From Thermomicrobiales bacterium (GTDB lineage: Bacteria; Chloroflexota; Chloroflexia; Thermomicrobiales; UBA6265): a stretch of 64,000 nt of DNA. Position 1 is the first letter of the stretch. Each line of letters begins with the position of its first letter. Positions 44,848 to 56,694 of the stretch are shown here, in pieces. The notes beneath the pieces are model-generated. The model was not told where the DNA came from. It saw nothing but the letters and a program-made list of their open reading frames with translations, and ran no database searches. The position numbers and the translations under genes were made by a program. The DNA lies in NCBI GenBank assembly GCA_030447415.1, contig JAUJOZ010000011.1, positions 29,599 through 93,598 of the forward strand, in the 5' to 3' direction.

Positions 44848-46749
44848 TTACTCCGACTGCCCGGCGCGCTCGCTCGGCGTCAGCAGATCCCGCAGGCCCG
44901 ACTCGTCCATGGGGCGGACAGCGACCGTGCGCTCGTTGCGATAGGTCACCATGCCGGGACCGGTGCCCTTGATCTTGCGGACGTGGCGGCGGCGGGTGAC
45001 ATCGACCTCCACACTCGCGCTCCCGCGCGCAGCGCTGTAGTGGGCCGCCAGGGCCGCGGCCGCCGCGATCGTCTCCGGCTCTTCCTCAGCGCCGGGGCGG
45101 CGCCAGCGGACGACAACGTGGGAACCGGGCACGCCGCGGGCGTGCAGCCAGGTGTCATCAGACCCGGCGAGGTCAAACGTGACGAGGTCATTCTGGGCGC
45201 CGCTGCGACCGACGTAGACGTTGTTGCCGTGCCGGTCCAGGAGGGCCCGCGGGCGGCGCTCCGCCGGACGCTTCGACGGCCGGGCATCGCGCCGCTCGGT
45301 CGTCCCGCCGCGCGCCTCCCACTCCGCCGCCAGCGCCTCGATCTCGGCGAACGCTTCCGCCTGCTCCGTCATCAGGATTAGCTGATCAAGGTAGGCTAGC
45401 TCAGCCTCGACCCGTGCCTCCAGCTCGGGCAGGTGAGCGCCCGCGCTCTGCGCTTTGCGGTAGCGCTCGAAGTAGGTCTGCGCGTTCTCCTTGGCGCTGA
45501 GCGCCGGGTCGAGTGGAACGGTCGTCTCGTCCACGACCAGCTCCCGCTGCCCGGCCCCGATCTGCCACAGGTAGCCGTAGATGAGTTCGCCCCACTCGCG
45601 GAGCCGCTCGGCCGCCGCCGCCTTGTCGCGCTGCTCGCGCAGGGAGGCAAGGCGCCGCTGCTGACGATCCCGGGCATCACGGATCGCCTGCGCCAAGCGC
45701 TCGCGCCGCTGGGCATGGCGCACCGGTCCAACGCCATCGCCGTCTCCGACGGCCAGATCGGCCGCGGCCGAGATGCTCGGCGCCTCGGACTCATCAAAGC
45801 GGAGCGCCAGGTGGCCCATCGGCACGGGCGCGAAGGCGACGACCCCGTTCCCCTGCGCCCCGTCCTCCCCCTCCCGTTCCCGGTAGACGCGAGGCGCCCA
45901 GGAGGCGGTCAGCAGCGGCTCGAGGAGGAAACGCGTTTCCCGAGCGAGCGTCCCCACGGCGTCGGCGGGTAGCAAGCCGACAGTCGCTGCCGCGCCACCT
46001 GCCGTTCGGTGCGCGATCTCCCGCGCCATCTGCGGACTGACGGCGCGCAGCCGCTGCACCAGCACCTGAGCGAGCGCAGCGTCCGGCGGCGCGGCCTGGA
46101 GCAAGCGGGCCGCCTCGGACGCAGTCAGGCGCCGGGGATCCGGCTTGTCGATCGGGGGCGGCGGGACGTAGGGCAGGCGCGGGAGGACCGGGCGAACGCG
46201 ACTCATCGACGGCGTGACCCGCTTGGCGCTGTCCATAATCCGGCCATCGTCATCGACCAGGATCAGGTTGCTGTGGCGGCCCATCAACTCGACGGCGAGG
46301 TGGACGTAGGTCGCATCGACCTCGCCCTCAGCCTCCTCGTCCTCCTCGTCCTGCAGCGAGACCGGAACATCCATAGGGCCGTCGGCGCGGTCGTCGGCGC
46401 GTGGCCGGCGGCCGTTGTGGGGGGGTAGGCGCTTGGCTATACTGAGCCGGATCAGCCGTTCCAGGGGCGGCTGCTCGACGCCGACGACGACGCCACCGCG
46501 CACGTATTTGCGCAGCAGCAAGCCGAATGGCGTGACCACCGACGAGTCGAGCGAGGGGAGCGTGTTCGTCAGGTGGAACCGGGCGTCACGAGCATCGGCG
46601 CTCGCGACGAGATAACGACGACGGCCACTGGCATAGACCTCGGCGGCGAACCCAAGCGGACCGGTCAGCCCCACCCGCTGGACGCGCCCGTCGAGCAGCG
46701 TTTCCGCCAGCTCATCTGCCACGGCGGCGATCGTTAGGACGTCGAACAA
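44848..46749 (-). CDS. rqcH: NFACT family protein RqcH/Rqc2-like (ribosome quality control)
   Basis: A 633-residue NFACT protein that binds split 50S subunits and adds C-terminal alanine tails to stalled peptides. The NFACT-N domain has MFDVLTIAAVADELAETLLD and FGLLLRKYVRGG. A central helical/coiled-coil region (residues about 330-470) follows. The NFACT-R domain has RHGNNVYVGRSGAQND and DTWLHARGVPGSHVVVR, the family signature. An acidic insertion (DEEDEEAEGEVD) breaks NFACT-N. TTG 46749 with AGGAGCG upstream is the start. It is divergent from gmk, about 100 bp away. Confidence 0.92.
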   Translation of the reverse strand: MFDVLTIAAVADELAETLLDGRVQRVGLTGPLGFAAEVYASGRRRYLVASADARDARFHLTNTLPSLDSSVVTPFGLLLRKYVRGGVVVGVEQPPLERLIRLSIAKRLPPHNGRRPRADDRADGPMDVPVSLQDEEDEEAEGEVDATYVHLAVELMGRHSNLILVDDDGRIMDSAKRVTPSMSRVRPVLPRLPYVPPPPIDKPDPRRLTASEAARLLQAAPPDAALAQVLVQRLRAVSPQMAREIAHRTAGGAAATVGLLPADAVGTLARETRFLLEPLLTASWAPRVYREREGEDGAQGNGVVAFAPVPMGHLALRFDESEAPSISAAADLAVGDGDGVGPVRHAQRRERLAQAIRDARDRQQRRLASLREQRDKAAAAERLREWGELIYGYLWQIGAGQRELVVDETTVPLDPALSAKENAQTYFERYRKAQSAGAHLPELEARVEAELAYLDQLILMTEQAEAFAEIEALAAEWEARGGTTERRDARPSKRPAERRPRALLDRHGNNVYVGRSGAQNDLVTFDLAGSDDTWLHARGVPGSHVVVRWRRPGAEEEPETIAAAAALAAHYSAARGSASVEVDVTRRRHVRKIKGTGPGMVTYRNERTVAVRPMDESGLRDLLTPSERAGQSE

Positions 46750-46851
46750 CGAGGCTCGCTCCTTTCGGTGGGGAGGGCCTGCCCGGCGACGAGGTTATCA
46801 ACGAAGGCGGTGCGGGTGGCAAGCGTCGGGATCGGGATCGAGCAGAGGACG

Positions 46852-47526
46852 ATGGCCGGCTCGGGGGTGGGGTTGCGGGTGGCCGACCACTTGGGCGAAC
46901 AGGCCGACGAACAAATCGGCGACCTGCGCGCCGCCCGGCGGCCCCGACTCTTCGTCATCTCCGGCCCCTCGGGTGTCGGCAAGGACACCGTCATCGAGCT
47001 CCTGCGCGCCCGCTACCCCGACGCCTACTTTGCCGTCACCGTAACCACCCGTCCGCGCAGGCCCGGCGAGATCGACGGCGTCCACTACTACTTTCTGGAC
47101 GGCGCGACCTTCGAAGCGCGCCGCGAGGACGACGAGTTCCTCGAGACGGCCGACGTCTACGGCCACCACTACGGTGTTCCGCGAAGCCCGATCCGCGCCG
47201 CCCTGGCACGGGGCCAGGATGTCGTCCTCAAGGTCGACGTGCAAGGGGCGGCTGCCATCCGGCGCCTCGTGGCGCATCACACGTCGATCTTCCTCGCACC
47301 GGAGTCGATGTCGGAGTTGCTGCGCCGACTGCGCGCCCGCAAGACCGACGACCCCGAGGTCCTGATGCAGCGATTCGGCACCGCGAGCCGGGAGTTGGCG
47401 AGCGCGCGTCACTTCGACTATGTCATCTTCAACGAAGCCGACCGCACCGAAGAGACGCTGGAACAGATCTGCGCCATCATCACCGCGGAGCACTGCCGCA
47501 CACACCAATTACCGGTCGAGGTCTGA
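46852..47526 (+). CDS. gmk: Guanylate kinase
   Basis: A 224-residue kinase converting GMP to GDP. Walker A is ISGPSGVGKDTVIELL, the GMP-binding Arg region TTRPRRPGEIDGVHYYF, and the lid segment RRLRARKTDDPEVLMQRF. The first 35 residues are non-conserved; ATG 46852 with AGAGGA upstream is chosen. rpoZ, which often follows gmk, is absent: a terminator comes directly after. Confidence 0.93.
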   Translation: MAGSGVGLRVADHLGEQADEQIGDLRAARRPRLFVISGPSGVGKDTVIELLRARYPDAYFAVTVTTRPRRPGEIDGVHYYFLDGATFEARREDDEFLETADVYGHHYGVPRSPIRAALARGQDVVLKVDVQGAAAIRRLVAHHTSIFLAPESMSELLRRLRARKTDDPEVLMQRFGTASRELASARHFDYVIFNEADRTEETLEQICAIITAEHCRTHQLPVEV

Positions 47527-47610
47527 CGGCACGCGGCAGAAGTTGGGGGCGACGCGTGGATCGCCGTCGTGCCGACCGCCGCCAATCGCGGACTGGGCGG
47601 CTCCGGCCCC

Positions 47611-47632
47611 AAAGGGCCCCGAGGCCCTTTTT
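47611..47632. terminator. Terminator between gmk and def
   Basis: AAAGGGCC (47611-47618) pairs with GGCCCTTT (47623-47630) across CCGA, and a short T-run follows on the plus strand (CCCTTTTTAG). It overlaps the def stop codon, so it ends gmk and may also end the convergent def. Confidence 0.8.
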
Positions 47633-48191
47633 AGCGTGCAGTCGAGTCCCGACCTCCGACCGCGACAACATCGGCGTCATCGGCCCCGTCCCCGTCTGAC
47701 TGGGCCGGTCGGCGCAGGGTCGCCTTGTCCTCCACGCGGTCGACGAACAGGATCCCGTCGAGGTGGTCGATCTCGTGCTGGATGACGCGGGCAAGGAAGC
47801 CGCGTGCCTTGATCCGCATGTCCTTGTTGTCCAAGTCCATCGCCTTGACGGTGATAGCATCGTGGCGTGGCACGTCGCCAACCCAGCCGGGGATGCTCAA
47901 GCACCCCTCGGTTCCAACTTCTCGGCCCTGCGCCCGGACAATCTCGGGGTTGACCAGCGTGAGGACGGCCTCCGGCTCCCCCTCCTCGTCATAGTCCGCC
48001 GGTACGTTGACCACGACCAGGCGACGCGTGACGCCCACCTGCGGCGCCGCCAGGCCAACGCCCGGCGCGTCCAGCATCGTCTCATGCATGTCGGCGGCGA
48101 GCTTGCGCAGGCCGTCGTCCACACTGCGAATCCTGGTTGCTTTCTGCCGCAGCCGCGGGTCGCCTTCGAGCACGATGGGAAGAATCGCCAT
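47631..48191 (-). CDS. def: Peptide deformylase
   Basis: A 186-residue metalloenzyme removing the N-formyl group from nascent proteins. All three motifs are intact: GVGLAAPQVG, EGCLSIPG with the metal-ligand Cys, and QHEIDHLDG with two His ligands and the catalytic Glu. A Gly/Asp-rich C-terminal tail of about 25 residues is specific to this protein. No fmt gene is adjacent. Confidence 0.95.
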   Translation of the reverse strand: MAILPIVLEGDPRLRQKATRIRSVDDGLRKLAADMHETMLDAPGVGLAAPQVGVTRRLVVVNVPADYDEEGEPEAVLTLVNPEIVRAQGREVGTEGCLSIPGWVGDVPRHDAITVKAMDLDNKDMRIKARGFLARVIQHEIDHLDGILFVDRVEDKATLRRPAQSDGDGADDADVVAVGGRDSTAR

Positions 48192-48409
48192 GGGTATCTC
48201 TGTTCAGTCCGCTCCGTCACCGTCAATACGCCTGCGCAAAGTATCCCCCAATCGCCCGAGCTGGCTCAACCAACGAGCATTTCCAGTGGCAATCTCAAAG
48301 GGGAGGGGTGCGGCATGCCGCGTCCTACTCCCTCCTTCCATGTCGAGGATGACACCGGGGCGATGCGTCCATCGCCTGACAAGCCCCTTGGCCGTCTGCC
48401 GCCTGCCGA

Positions 48410-50923
<2,514 letters not shown>

Positions 50924-51150
50924 CCCTTCAGCTTACACCTTACCGAACGTACAGAACAGATGTGTCAGAGAGTCAGGACGATCAGCCTTGGCCGGAATGT
51001 CACTCCGCCCAGGGTGGGCGTGGACCCGCAGAGGTTCCAATCGGGTCGAACCGTGCAATGCATTGCCGCGTGGGTGTCGGCGCACGGTCAATCCCGGTCT
51101 GGCACCGGGCTAAATGGATGCGCATTCATGGGCCGTGTCCCTGCCGGCGA

Positions 51151-52140
51151 TCAGGCGAGCAGCGCCCGGCCCCAACCGAAGACGGACGGCCCACCGCCGG
51201 TGTGGAGGAAGACCACGGACCCGGTCGGCTCGATTTCGCCCGACCGAATGTGGGCGAGGAGACCAGCCATCGCCTTGCCCGAGTAGACCGGATCGAGGAC
51301 GACGCCCTCGGTGCGGGCCAGGAGGCGGATTGCCTCCATCCCCTCCGGAGTGGCTTTGCCGTAATCCTCGCCGACGTAGCGATCGTCCACCTCAATGTCG
51401 CCCTCGGCAAACGTCGCCTCGAGATCAACCAGCTCCGCGGTGGCGTTGGCGAGCGCCGTGCCGAGGAGGATCAGCTCCGTGACCGGGTGCTCGACGGCGA
51501 TCCCGATGGGGCGGAACGGCGCGCTGTAGGCACGCGCTCCGACGACGAGGCCCGCCTGGGTGCCGAGTGAGGAGGTGGCAAGGTAGACGCGACTCGGCGC
51601 CTCGCTCACCGTCATGAGCTGGACCAGGAGCTCCTGCACCATCGCCACGTACGCGACGGCGCCGAGCGGTACGCTGCCCCCAGTCGGGATCACGTACGGT
51701 CGCTCCCCGGTCGCGCGCAGCTCATCCTCGATCCGCTCCATCGCCGCCACCCGCGCCGCCTTGTCGGGAACGACCCGCACCTCCGCACCCAGCAGATGGT
51801 CGAGCAGGAGGTTTCCCTGCACCTCCGCGCCGTTTCGCGCGTCAAGGACGAGCAGGCACCGCAATCCCGCGATGGCCGAGGCGGCCGCGGTCATCCGCGC
51901 GTGGTTGGACTGGGCCGCGCCCTCCGTCACGAGCATCGTCGCACCCACGGCCAGGGCATCGGCGAGGAGGTACTCGATCTTGCGTGCCTTGTTGCCACCG
52001 AAGGCAAGACCGGTGAGGTCGTCGCGCTTGAGGTAAATGCGCGGCGACGGCACGCCGAGCGCGACCTCCAGATTGCGGGCGCGGACCAGCGGTGTCGGCA
52101 GCGTGGTCAGTGGGTAGCGGGGGATCGTGGCGAGCCGCAT
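51151..52140 (-). CDS. D-cysteine desulfhydrase / ACC deaminase family PLP enzyme
   Basis: A 329-residue fold-type II PLP enzyme. The PLP Lys is in LAFGGNKARKIEYLL. SNHARMTAAASAIAGLRC is the next conserved block, PTGGSVPLGAVAYV contacts the substrate, and the PLP phosphate loop is ATSSLGTQAGLVVGA. FLHTGGGPSVFGW closes the protein. The family splits into D-cysteine desulfhydrase and ACC deaminase; the pattern fits the DcyD-like side better, but residues that separate the two cannot be judged with confidence. It is divergent from the aminotransferase at 52401. Confidence 0.82.
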   Translation of the reverse strand: MRLATIPRYPLTTLPTPLVRARNLEVALGVPSPRIYLKRDDLTGLAFGGNKARKIEYLLADALAVGATMLVTEGAAQSNHARMTAAASAIAGLRCLLVLDARNGAEVQGNLLLDHLLGAEVRVVPDKAARVAAMERIEDELRATGERPYVIPTGGSVPLGAVAYVAMVQELLVQLMTVSEAPSRVYLATSSLGTQAGLVVGARAYSAPFRPIGIAVEHPVTELILLGTALANATAELVDLEATFAEGDIEVDDRYVGEDYGKATPEGMEAIRLLARTEGVVLDPVYSGKAMAGLLAHIRSGEIEPTGSVVFLHTGGGPSVFGWGRALLA

Positions 52141-52400
52141 GCGGTCTCTCTTCGGCCGTGGAGCGCGTCGAACACTCTGGCCTCACCCGAGGCCGTTCGA
52201 GCCCTATCACGCTAGCACCAGCCGTTCCCGACGGCAACGCCGGGCGATCTGGAGTCGTACCGACGGGCCACGAGCGGCGCGCCACGCCTGCCGCAGGTTG
52301 CCCCGGGTCACCTTTACACCCCGGTTCCGGCAACCTATAGTCCCGGTTGGACATTCCGACCCAAGCCCCCTCGCCCGAAGCAAGCCGGAGGACACGAGCC

Positions 52401-53804
52401 ATGGCCCAGGCCCCTACCTCGACGACGATCCGCCATGAGTACGAGGAGCGTTTCGCCGGTTCGCTGGCGGTCCATGGTCGGTCCCGCGCCGTCATCCCCG
52501 GTGGTATCACCCACGACGGCCGCCACCTGAAGCCGTTCCCGGTCTACGTCACGCGGGCGCAGGGCGCCCACAAGTGGGATGTCGACGGCCACGAGTTGAT
52601 CGACTACGCGGTCGGTCACGGCTCGCTCCTCCTCGGCCACAACGACCCGGACGTCGCAGCAGCCGTCCGCGCCCAGTTAGAGCTGGGCACGCACTATGGC
52701 GCCGGCCACGAGGGCGAGGTCCTGTGGGCCGAGCAGATCCGCAAGCTGATCCCTTCGGCCGACCTCGTCAAGTTCACCTCCTCCGGGACCGAGGCCACTC
52801 TTCTGGCGATGCGCCTGGCCCGGGCCGCCACGGGCCGGACGACGATCGTCAAGTTCGAGGGGCACTTCCACGGCTGGAACGACTACGCTGTCAAGGGCGA
52901 GAAGCCACCGTTCGACCGGACACCAAATCCCGGCGTGCCGGAGGAGGTGCTCGGCACGGTCGACGTCCTCCCCGCCAACGACCCAGCCGCGGTGGAGGCC
53001 CGCCTGGCGCAGGGGGATGTCGCGGGTGTCATCATCGAGCCGAGCGGCGGGTCGTGGGCGATGATCCCGCTTCTCGACGGCTTCCTCGCTCGGGTGCGGG
53101 AACTGACCGCGGCGCACGGCGTCGCCCTCATCTTCGACGAGGTGATCACCGGGTTCCGGTGGTCCCCGGGAGGTGCCCAGGCGCGGTTCGGCATCACCCC
53201 GGACCTAACGACGCTGGCAAAGATCGTTGCCGGCGGCCTACCCGGCGGCGCGGTCGTCGGCGGCACCGAGGTCATGCAGTACCTGGCGTTTAAGGACGAA
53301 CCGGGCTGGAACGCGACCAAGAAGGTGCGCCATCCGGGCACGTTCAACGCCAACCCCTTGTCATCCGCCGCCGGGGTGACCTGCTTGCGCAAGATCGCGG
53401 ACGCGACCGTTCAGGAACATGGCGACGCGCTCGCCGCACGCATCCGGGCGGGGCTCAACGCCGCCTTGGAGCGCCGCGCCGTTCCCGGCTTCGCCTATGG
53501 GGAAAGCTCCGTCTTCCACATCCTGCTTGGCGCGGACTGCGCGAATCGCACGGCCGGCGACCTGCGCGTCCCCGAGGGGGTCGACGCCGCGACGCTGAAA
53601 GGCGCCGGCGGTTCTCTCGCCGGGCCGCTCCAGATCGGCATGCTGCTGGAGGGAGTGGACCTCTTCAACAGCGGCGGCATGCTGTGCGTCGCCCACACCG
53701 AGGAGGACGTCGACCATACCGTCGCCGCCTTCGACCGCGTGCTCGCCCGGATGCAAGACGAAGGGCTGTTCGACACCGCGGTCGCGGAGCAAGCCAGACG
53801 GTAA
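52401..53804 (+). CDS. Glutamate-1-semialdehyde aminomutase-like class III aminotransferase
   Basis: A 467-residue class III PLP aminotransferase. It has the GSAM-type SRAVIPGGITHDGRHLKPFP, WDVDGHELIDYAVGHGSLLLGH, VKFTSSGTEATLLAMRLARA, the Asp in IFDEVITGFRW, and the PLP Lys in TTLAKIVAGGLPGGAVVG. It is about 40 residues longer than typical HemL, and the open sequence FNSGGMLCVAHTEEDVD differs from biosynthetic HemL. I prefer an aminotransferase or mutase of unknown substrate, since no other haem genes are nearby. GGAGG lies nine bases before ATG 52401. Confidence 0.8.
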   Translation: MAQAPTSTTIRHEYEERFAGSLAVHGRSRAVIPGGITHDGRHLKPFPVYVTRAQGAHKWDVDGHELIDYAVGHGSLLLGHNDPDVAAAVRAQLELGTHYGAGHEGEVLWAEQIRKLIPSADLVKFTSSGTEATLLAMRLARAATGRTTIVKFEGHFHGWNDYAVKGEKPPFDRTPNPGVPEEVLGTVDVLPANDPAAVEARLAQGDVAGVIIEPSGGSWAMIPLLDGFLARVRELTAAHGVALIFDEVITGFRWSPGGAQARFGITPDLTTLAKIVAGGLPGGAVVGGTEVMQYLAFKDEPGWNATKKVRHPGTFNANPLSSAAGVTCLRKIADATVQEHGDALAARIRAGLNAALERRAVPGFAYGESSVFHILLGADCANRTAGDLRVPEGVDAATLKGAGGSLAGPLQIGMLLEGVDLFNSGGMLCVAHTEEDVDHTVAAFDRVLARMQDEGLFDTAVAEQARR

Positions 53805-53909
53805 CCACTGACCGCCTGCTCGAACTCGTCGCCCGGCACGCCTGCCCGGTCCGCTTCATCCGCTAGCCGGATGGAAGGACCGGGCACACGCCCCCATGGC
53901 TGACTGGGC

Positions 53910-55361
53910 TTAGTCCGCCACCGATCCGACCCGCACCTCTTCCTCGGCGGTCGGGTCAAACTTGGCTGCTTCCTCGTCGGGCGTCCGGCTCCAGGCCCAG
54001 GCATAGGCGAGGAGCGCGGCGACGAGCGGCGCGACCAGCGCGATCGCCCACATCGCCAGCAGGGGTAGCCCAATCTCGTCGTAGAAGGCCGCCAGGAAGA
54101 GGGCACCGATGAAGGTCAGCACGCCGACGCCCGCCGCGAGCCGCGCCGGAGCCTGGCTCGGCGGCTCCAGGTACTCATAGCGCCGGCCGCGGTGGTTAGT
54201 CCGATCCAGCCACGGCGCGAGGGTGATGACGCCAAAGACGAGCCCCGGGAAGAGAACCCCGCCCAGGAACTCCGGCCCGATCGTGACGATTGGCGTCGAG
54301 AGGACCGCCTCGCTCGGGATCATCTTGAGGAAGCCGTAGATCCAGAGCAAGTACCAGTCCGGCTTGACGTCCGACGCCCCCGCGCCCGGCGGCCCGTAGG
54401 CGTCCAGCGGGTGGACCGGCACAAACGCCGACAGCAGGAAGAGTCCACCGAACATCAGGAGCAGGAGCTGGCCGGCGAGCAGCGCCTGGTACGGCCAGAG
54501 CGGCACCCCGAGCACCCGGCCCGGCTCGGCAAGCTTTCGGGCGTACCCCGGCTGCGTGTGCTTCTGCTTGATCACCCCCAACAGGTGGATGCTCATCGCC
54601 CCGGCGATCATCGCCGGCACAACGAGGACGTGGATCGTGTAGAGCCGGGGTAGGCTGCCGAGCGTCGGGAAGGTCCCGCCGAAGAAGAGCTCGGCCGCCA
54701 CGTTGCCGACCCAGGGGATCGAGCGCGCCAGCGAGTAGCCGATGCCGGTGGCGGTCACCGCGTAGGAGTCGTAGGGCAACGCGTAGCCGACGAAACCGGC
54801 CATCAGCGTCAATCCCAGGAGCACGACACCGAGCGCCCAGTTCAGTTCTCGGGGCTTGCGGTAGGTTCCGGTGAAGAAGATACGCACGGTATGGAGCAGG
54901 ATCGAAAAGATCATCAGGTGCGCGGCCCAGTGGTGGACGTTGCGAAAGAGGTTGGCGACAGGGATCGACTCGATCAACTGCGCGCTAGCGAACGCCTGCG
55001 GCAGCGACGCTCCTTCGACGTCGATCTCCACGTTGGATGGGGTGTAGATCAGCCCGAGGTAGATCCCCGTCAGGACAAGGATGACGAAGCTGAAGAGTGC
55101 CATCTCACCGAAGAAGAAGGTGGTATGAACCGGGAAGGCCTTGCGCCCGTACTTCTCATAGAAGGCCCGGGTCCCGAGGCGCTCGTCGAGCCAGCCGCGG
55201 CGCCGCGGCGCGGCTGGCGCCGCCGTCCGCTCCAGCTGGTCGCGCTCGACGACGAGGTCCCGGTAATAGATCCGGTCGGGTCGCGACCGGCGCCGCCACC
55301 GGCTCCCCCGCGGCTCCTCGCGCTCCTGTCGCTCCTCCGATGCCGTCCTGGTTTCCCGCAT
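53910..55361 (-). CDS. qcrB: Cytochrome bc complex, fused cytochrome b subunit
   Basis: A 483-residue quinol-oxidising membrane subunit. The cytoplasmic N-terminus of about 70 residues is charged. The haem-b ligands are in NVHHWAAHLMIFSILLHTVR and in the later YTIHVLVVPAMIAGAMSIHL. PSEAVLSTPIVTIGPEFLGG carries the subunit-IV-type P-E/P-S region near the quinol site, so cytochrome b6-like and subunit-IV-like parts are fused. The C-terminus is a cytosolic acidic tail. ATG 55361 is used (GTG 55367 is possible). It is the last gene of the minus-strand block. Confidence 0.92.
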   Translation of the reverse strand: MRETRTASEERQEREEPRGSRWRRRSRPDRIYYRDLVVERDQLERTAAPAAPRRRGWLDERLGTRAFYEKYGRKAFPVHTTFFFGEMALFSFVILVLTGIYLGLIYTPSNVEIDVEGASLPQAFASAQLIESIPVANLFRNVHHWAAHLMIFSILLHTVRIFFTGTYRKPRELNWALGVVLLGLTLMAGFVGYALPYDSYAVTATGIGYSLARSIPWVGNVAAELFFGGTFPTLGSLPRLYTIHVLVVPAMIAGAMSIHLLGVIKQKHTQPGYARKLAEPGRVLGVPLWPYQALLAGQLLLLMFGGLFLLSAFVPVHPLDAYGPPGAGASDVKPDWYLLWIYGFLKMIPSEAVLSTPIVTIGPEFLGGVLFPGLVFGVITLAPWLDRTNHRGRRYEYLEPPSQAPARLAAGVGVLTFIGALFLAAFYDEIGLPLLAMWAIALVAPLVAALLAYAWAWSRTPDEEAAKFDPTAEEEVRVGSVAD

Positions 55362-55408
55362 GGTCACACCCCGCGCATCGCGTCGTCACCCTGCCACCCG
55401 CCGCGTTC

Positions 55409-56059
55409 CTACTGGGGGCCGATCCGGTCGGAGAACGCGCCGTTCACCACAACCACGCCGTCCGGGTTGACTTGAATCGGTAATGACGGCAACGGCCGTG
55501 GGGCCGGACCGCCGACAACTTTGGCGTTCTCTCCCGGGTCGAACTGACTGGCGTGACACGGGCAGGCAATGTTGCCGTCCTCATTCAGGCGGGCGTAGAC
55601 GGCGCAGCCGAGGTGGGTGCAAATCGCGCTGTAGGCGACCAACCCCTCGGCCCCCTCACCGGCTCCGATGCGGACCACCTCGATCAAGTTGTTCTGGTTG
55701 TCGGCCTTGTCGCGAGGGAAGACCTGGACCGCCGTCCCCTCCTGGAGATCGGTCGCCCGCAGCGGCTCGCCGACCGGGACGTCGACCGCGCCGGGCGCGT
55801 AGACCAGCTCATCGCCGACGGCGACATCCTTGGGCGCCTGCGTCAGCGAGCGGATCGCGAGCGCCGGTAGGACGAACGCGACGGCAAAGGCTCCGTACCC
55901 GAGGCGGATCACCCACTTGAGCACCTGGCGCCGGCTGAACCGCCCCGCGTCCGCGGGGGGCACCCCGCCCATCGTCGTCTCGTCATTGGCCAGCCCCAGG
56001 TCCTTGTTATCGGCACCGAACCCCGTGCCGTGCCTCGGGCTCTCATGTCTCGTGCTCAT
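55409..56059 (-). CDS. qcrA: Rieske iron-sulfur subunit of the bc complex
   Basis: A 216-residue Rieske protein that moves electrons from quinol towards cytochrome c. The N-terminal 40 residues are cytosolic, then SRRQVLKWVIRLGYGAFAVA forms a twin-arginine-type anchor followed by one membrane segment. The 2Fe-2S ligands are CTHLGC and CPCHASQF. It precedes cytochrome b by 47 bp. The twin arginines match the presence of TatC in this window. Confidence 0.93.
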   Translation of the reverse strand: MSTRHESPRHGTGFGADNKDLGLANDETTMGGVPPADAGRFSRRQVLKWVIRLGYGAFAVAFVLPALAIRSLTQAPKDVAVGDELVYAPGAVDVPVGEPLRATDLQEGTAVQVFPRDKADNQNNLIEVVRIGAGEGAEGLVAYSAICTHLGCAVYARLNEDGNIACPCHASQFDPGENAKVVGGPAPRPLPSLPIQVNPDGVVVVNGAFSDRIGPQ

Positions 56060-56119
56060 GGCAGGGCTACCGTTCCTCCGCGTCCACGACGACCGACCGG
56101 CGAGGGATGATCAAGGAGC

Positions 56120-56575
56120 CTACCAGGGGATGCCGTCGTCTCGCTCGTCGAAGCACGCCTCGTCCCCGACGAACGCCTCCTTGTAGAAGACGAGCAGCAA
56201 GGCAAGGACCAGGCATCCCAACCCGGCCGCCGTGCCGATTACCCTCGGTCCCCAATCAGAGACGAGACCGTACCCAAGGAAGACCGCGATCCCAAGCAGG
56301 AGCAGCGAGAAGAGGACGATGCCGACGCTGAGCTGATCGGTCAGACGTGGCCGGACGATACCCGGCCGCAAACGGCGTCCTTCGAGCAGTACCGAGATCA
56401 GACCCTGCAGGCCGAAGATGACCAGGGAGAACGCCCCGCCCACCAAGCCGATCTCGGCCTCCGACAGGGCAAATGGCCCTTCCCGGTTGCGGGACCCATA
56501 GGAAACGGCGGCCAGCACCACCAGGACGAGCGCCAGCACCAGCGCCACCGTGGGCAGCCGCGGCGAGTTGTCCAT
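56120..56575 (-). CDS. Small membrane protein in the bc-complex block
   Basis: A 151-residue protein with about four hydrophobic helices (VALVLALVLVVLAAVSYG, GLVGGAFSLVIFGLQGLISV, LSVGIVLFSLLLLGIAVFLG, AGLGCLVLALLLVFYKEAF) and an acidic C-terminus ending DERDDGIPW. There are no haem-c or iron-sulfur motifs. ATG 56575 has GGAGGGG upstream. It lies 60 bp before the Rieske gene on the same strand, so it may be an assembly factor or accessory subunit of the complex. That is inference from position only. Confidence 0.65.
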   Translation of the reverse strand: MDNSPRLPTVALVLALVLVVLAAVSYGSRNREGPFALSEAEIGLVGGAFSLVIFGLQGLISVLLEGRRLRPGIVRPRLTDQLSVGIVLFSLLLLGIAVFLGYGLVSDWGPRVIGTAAGLGCLVLALLLVFYKEAFVGDEACFDERDDGIPW

Positions 56576-56694
56576 CCCACCCTCCCCGGTCCTCAACGGA
56601 TATCAGGTCGCCCAACGTTCCGGTCGCAACATGGATGCCGAGAGCGAGGGTCGCGCCGCGCCGGCGACGCGAAGCCCGGCACACCTGCCGGGCA

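Noticed and set aside
52401..53804. Assignment of the aminotransferase as hemL
   Set aside because: The family is right, but the protein is longer than HemL and no haem genes are nearby, so the symbol is withheld.
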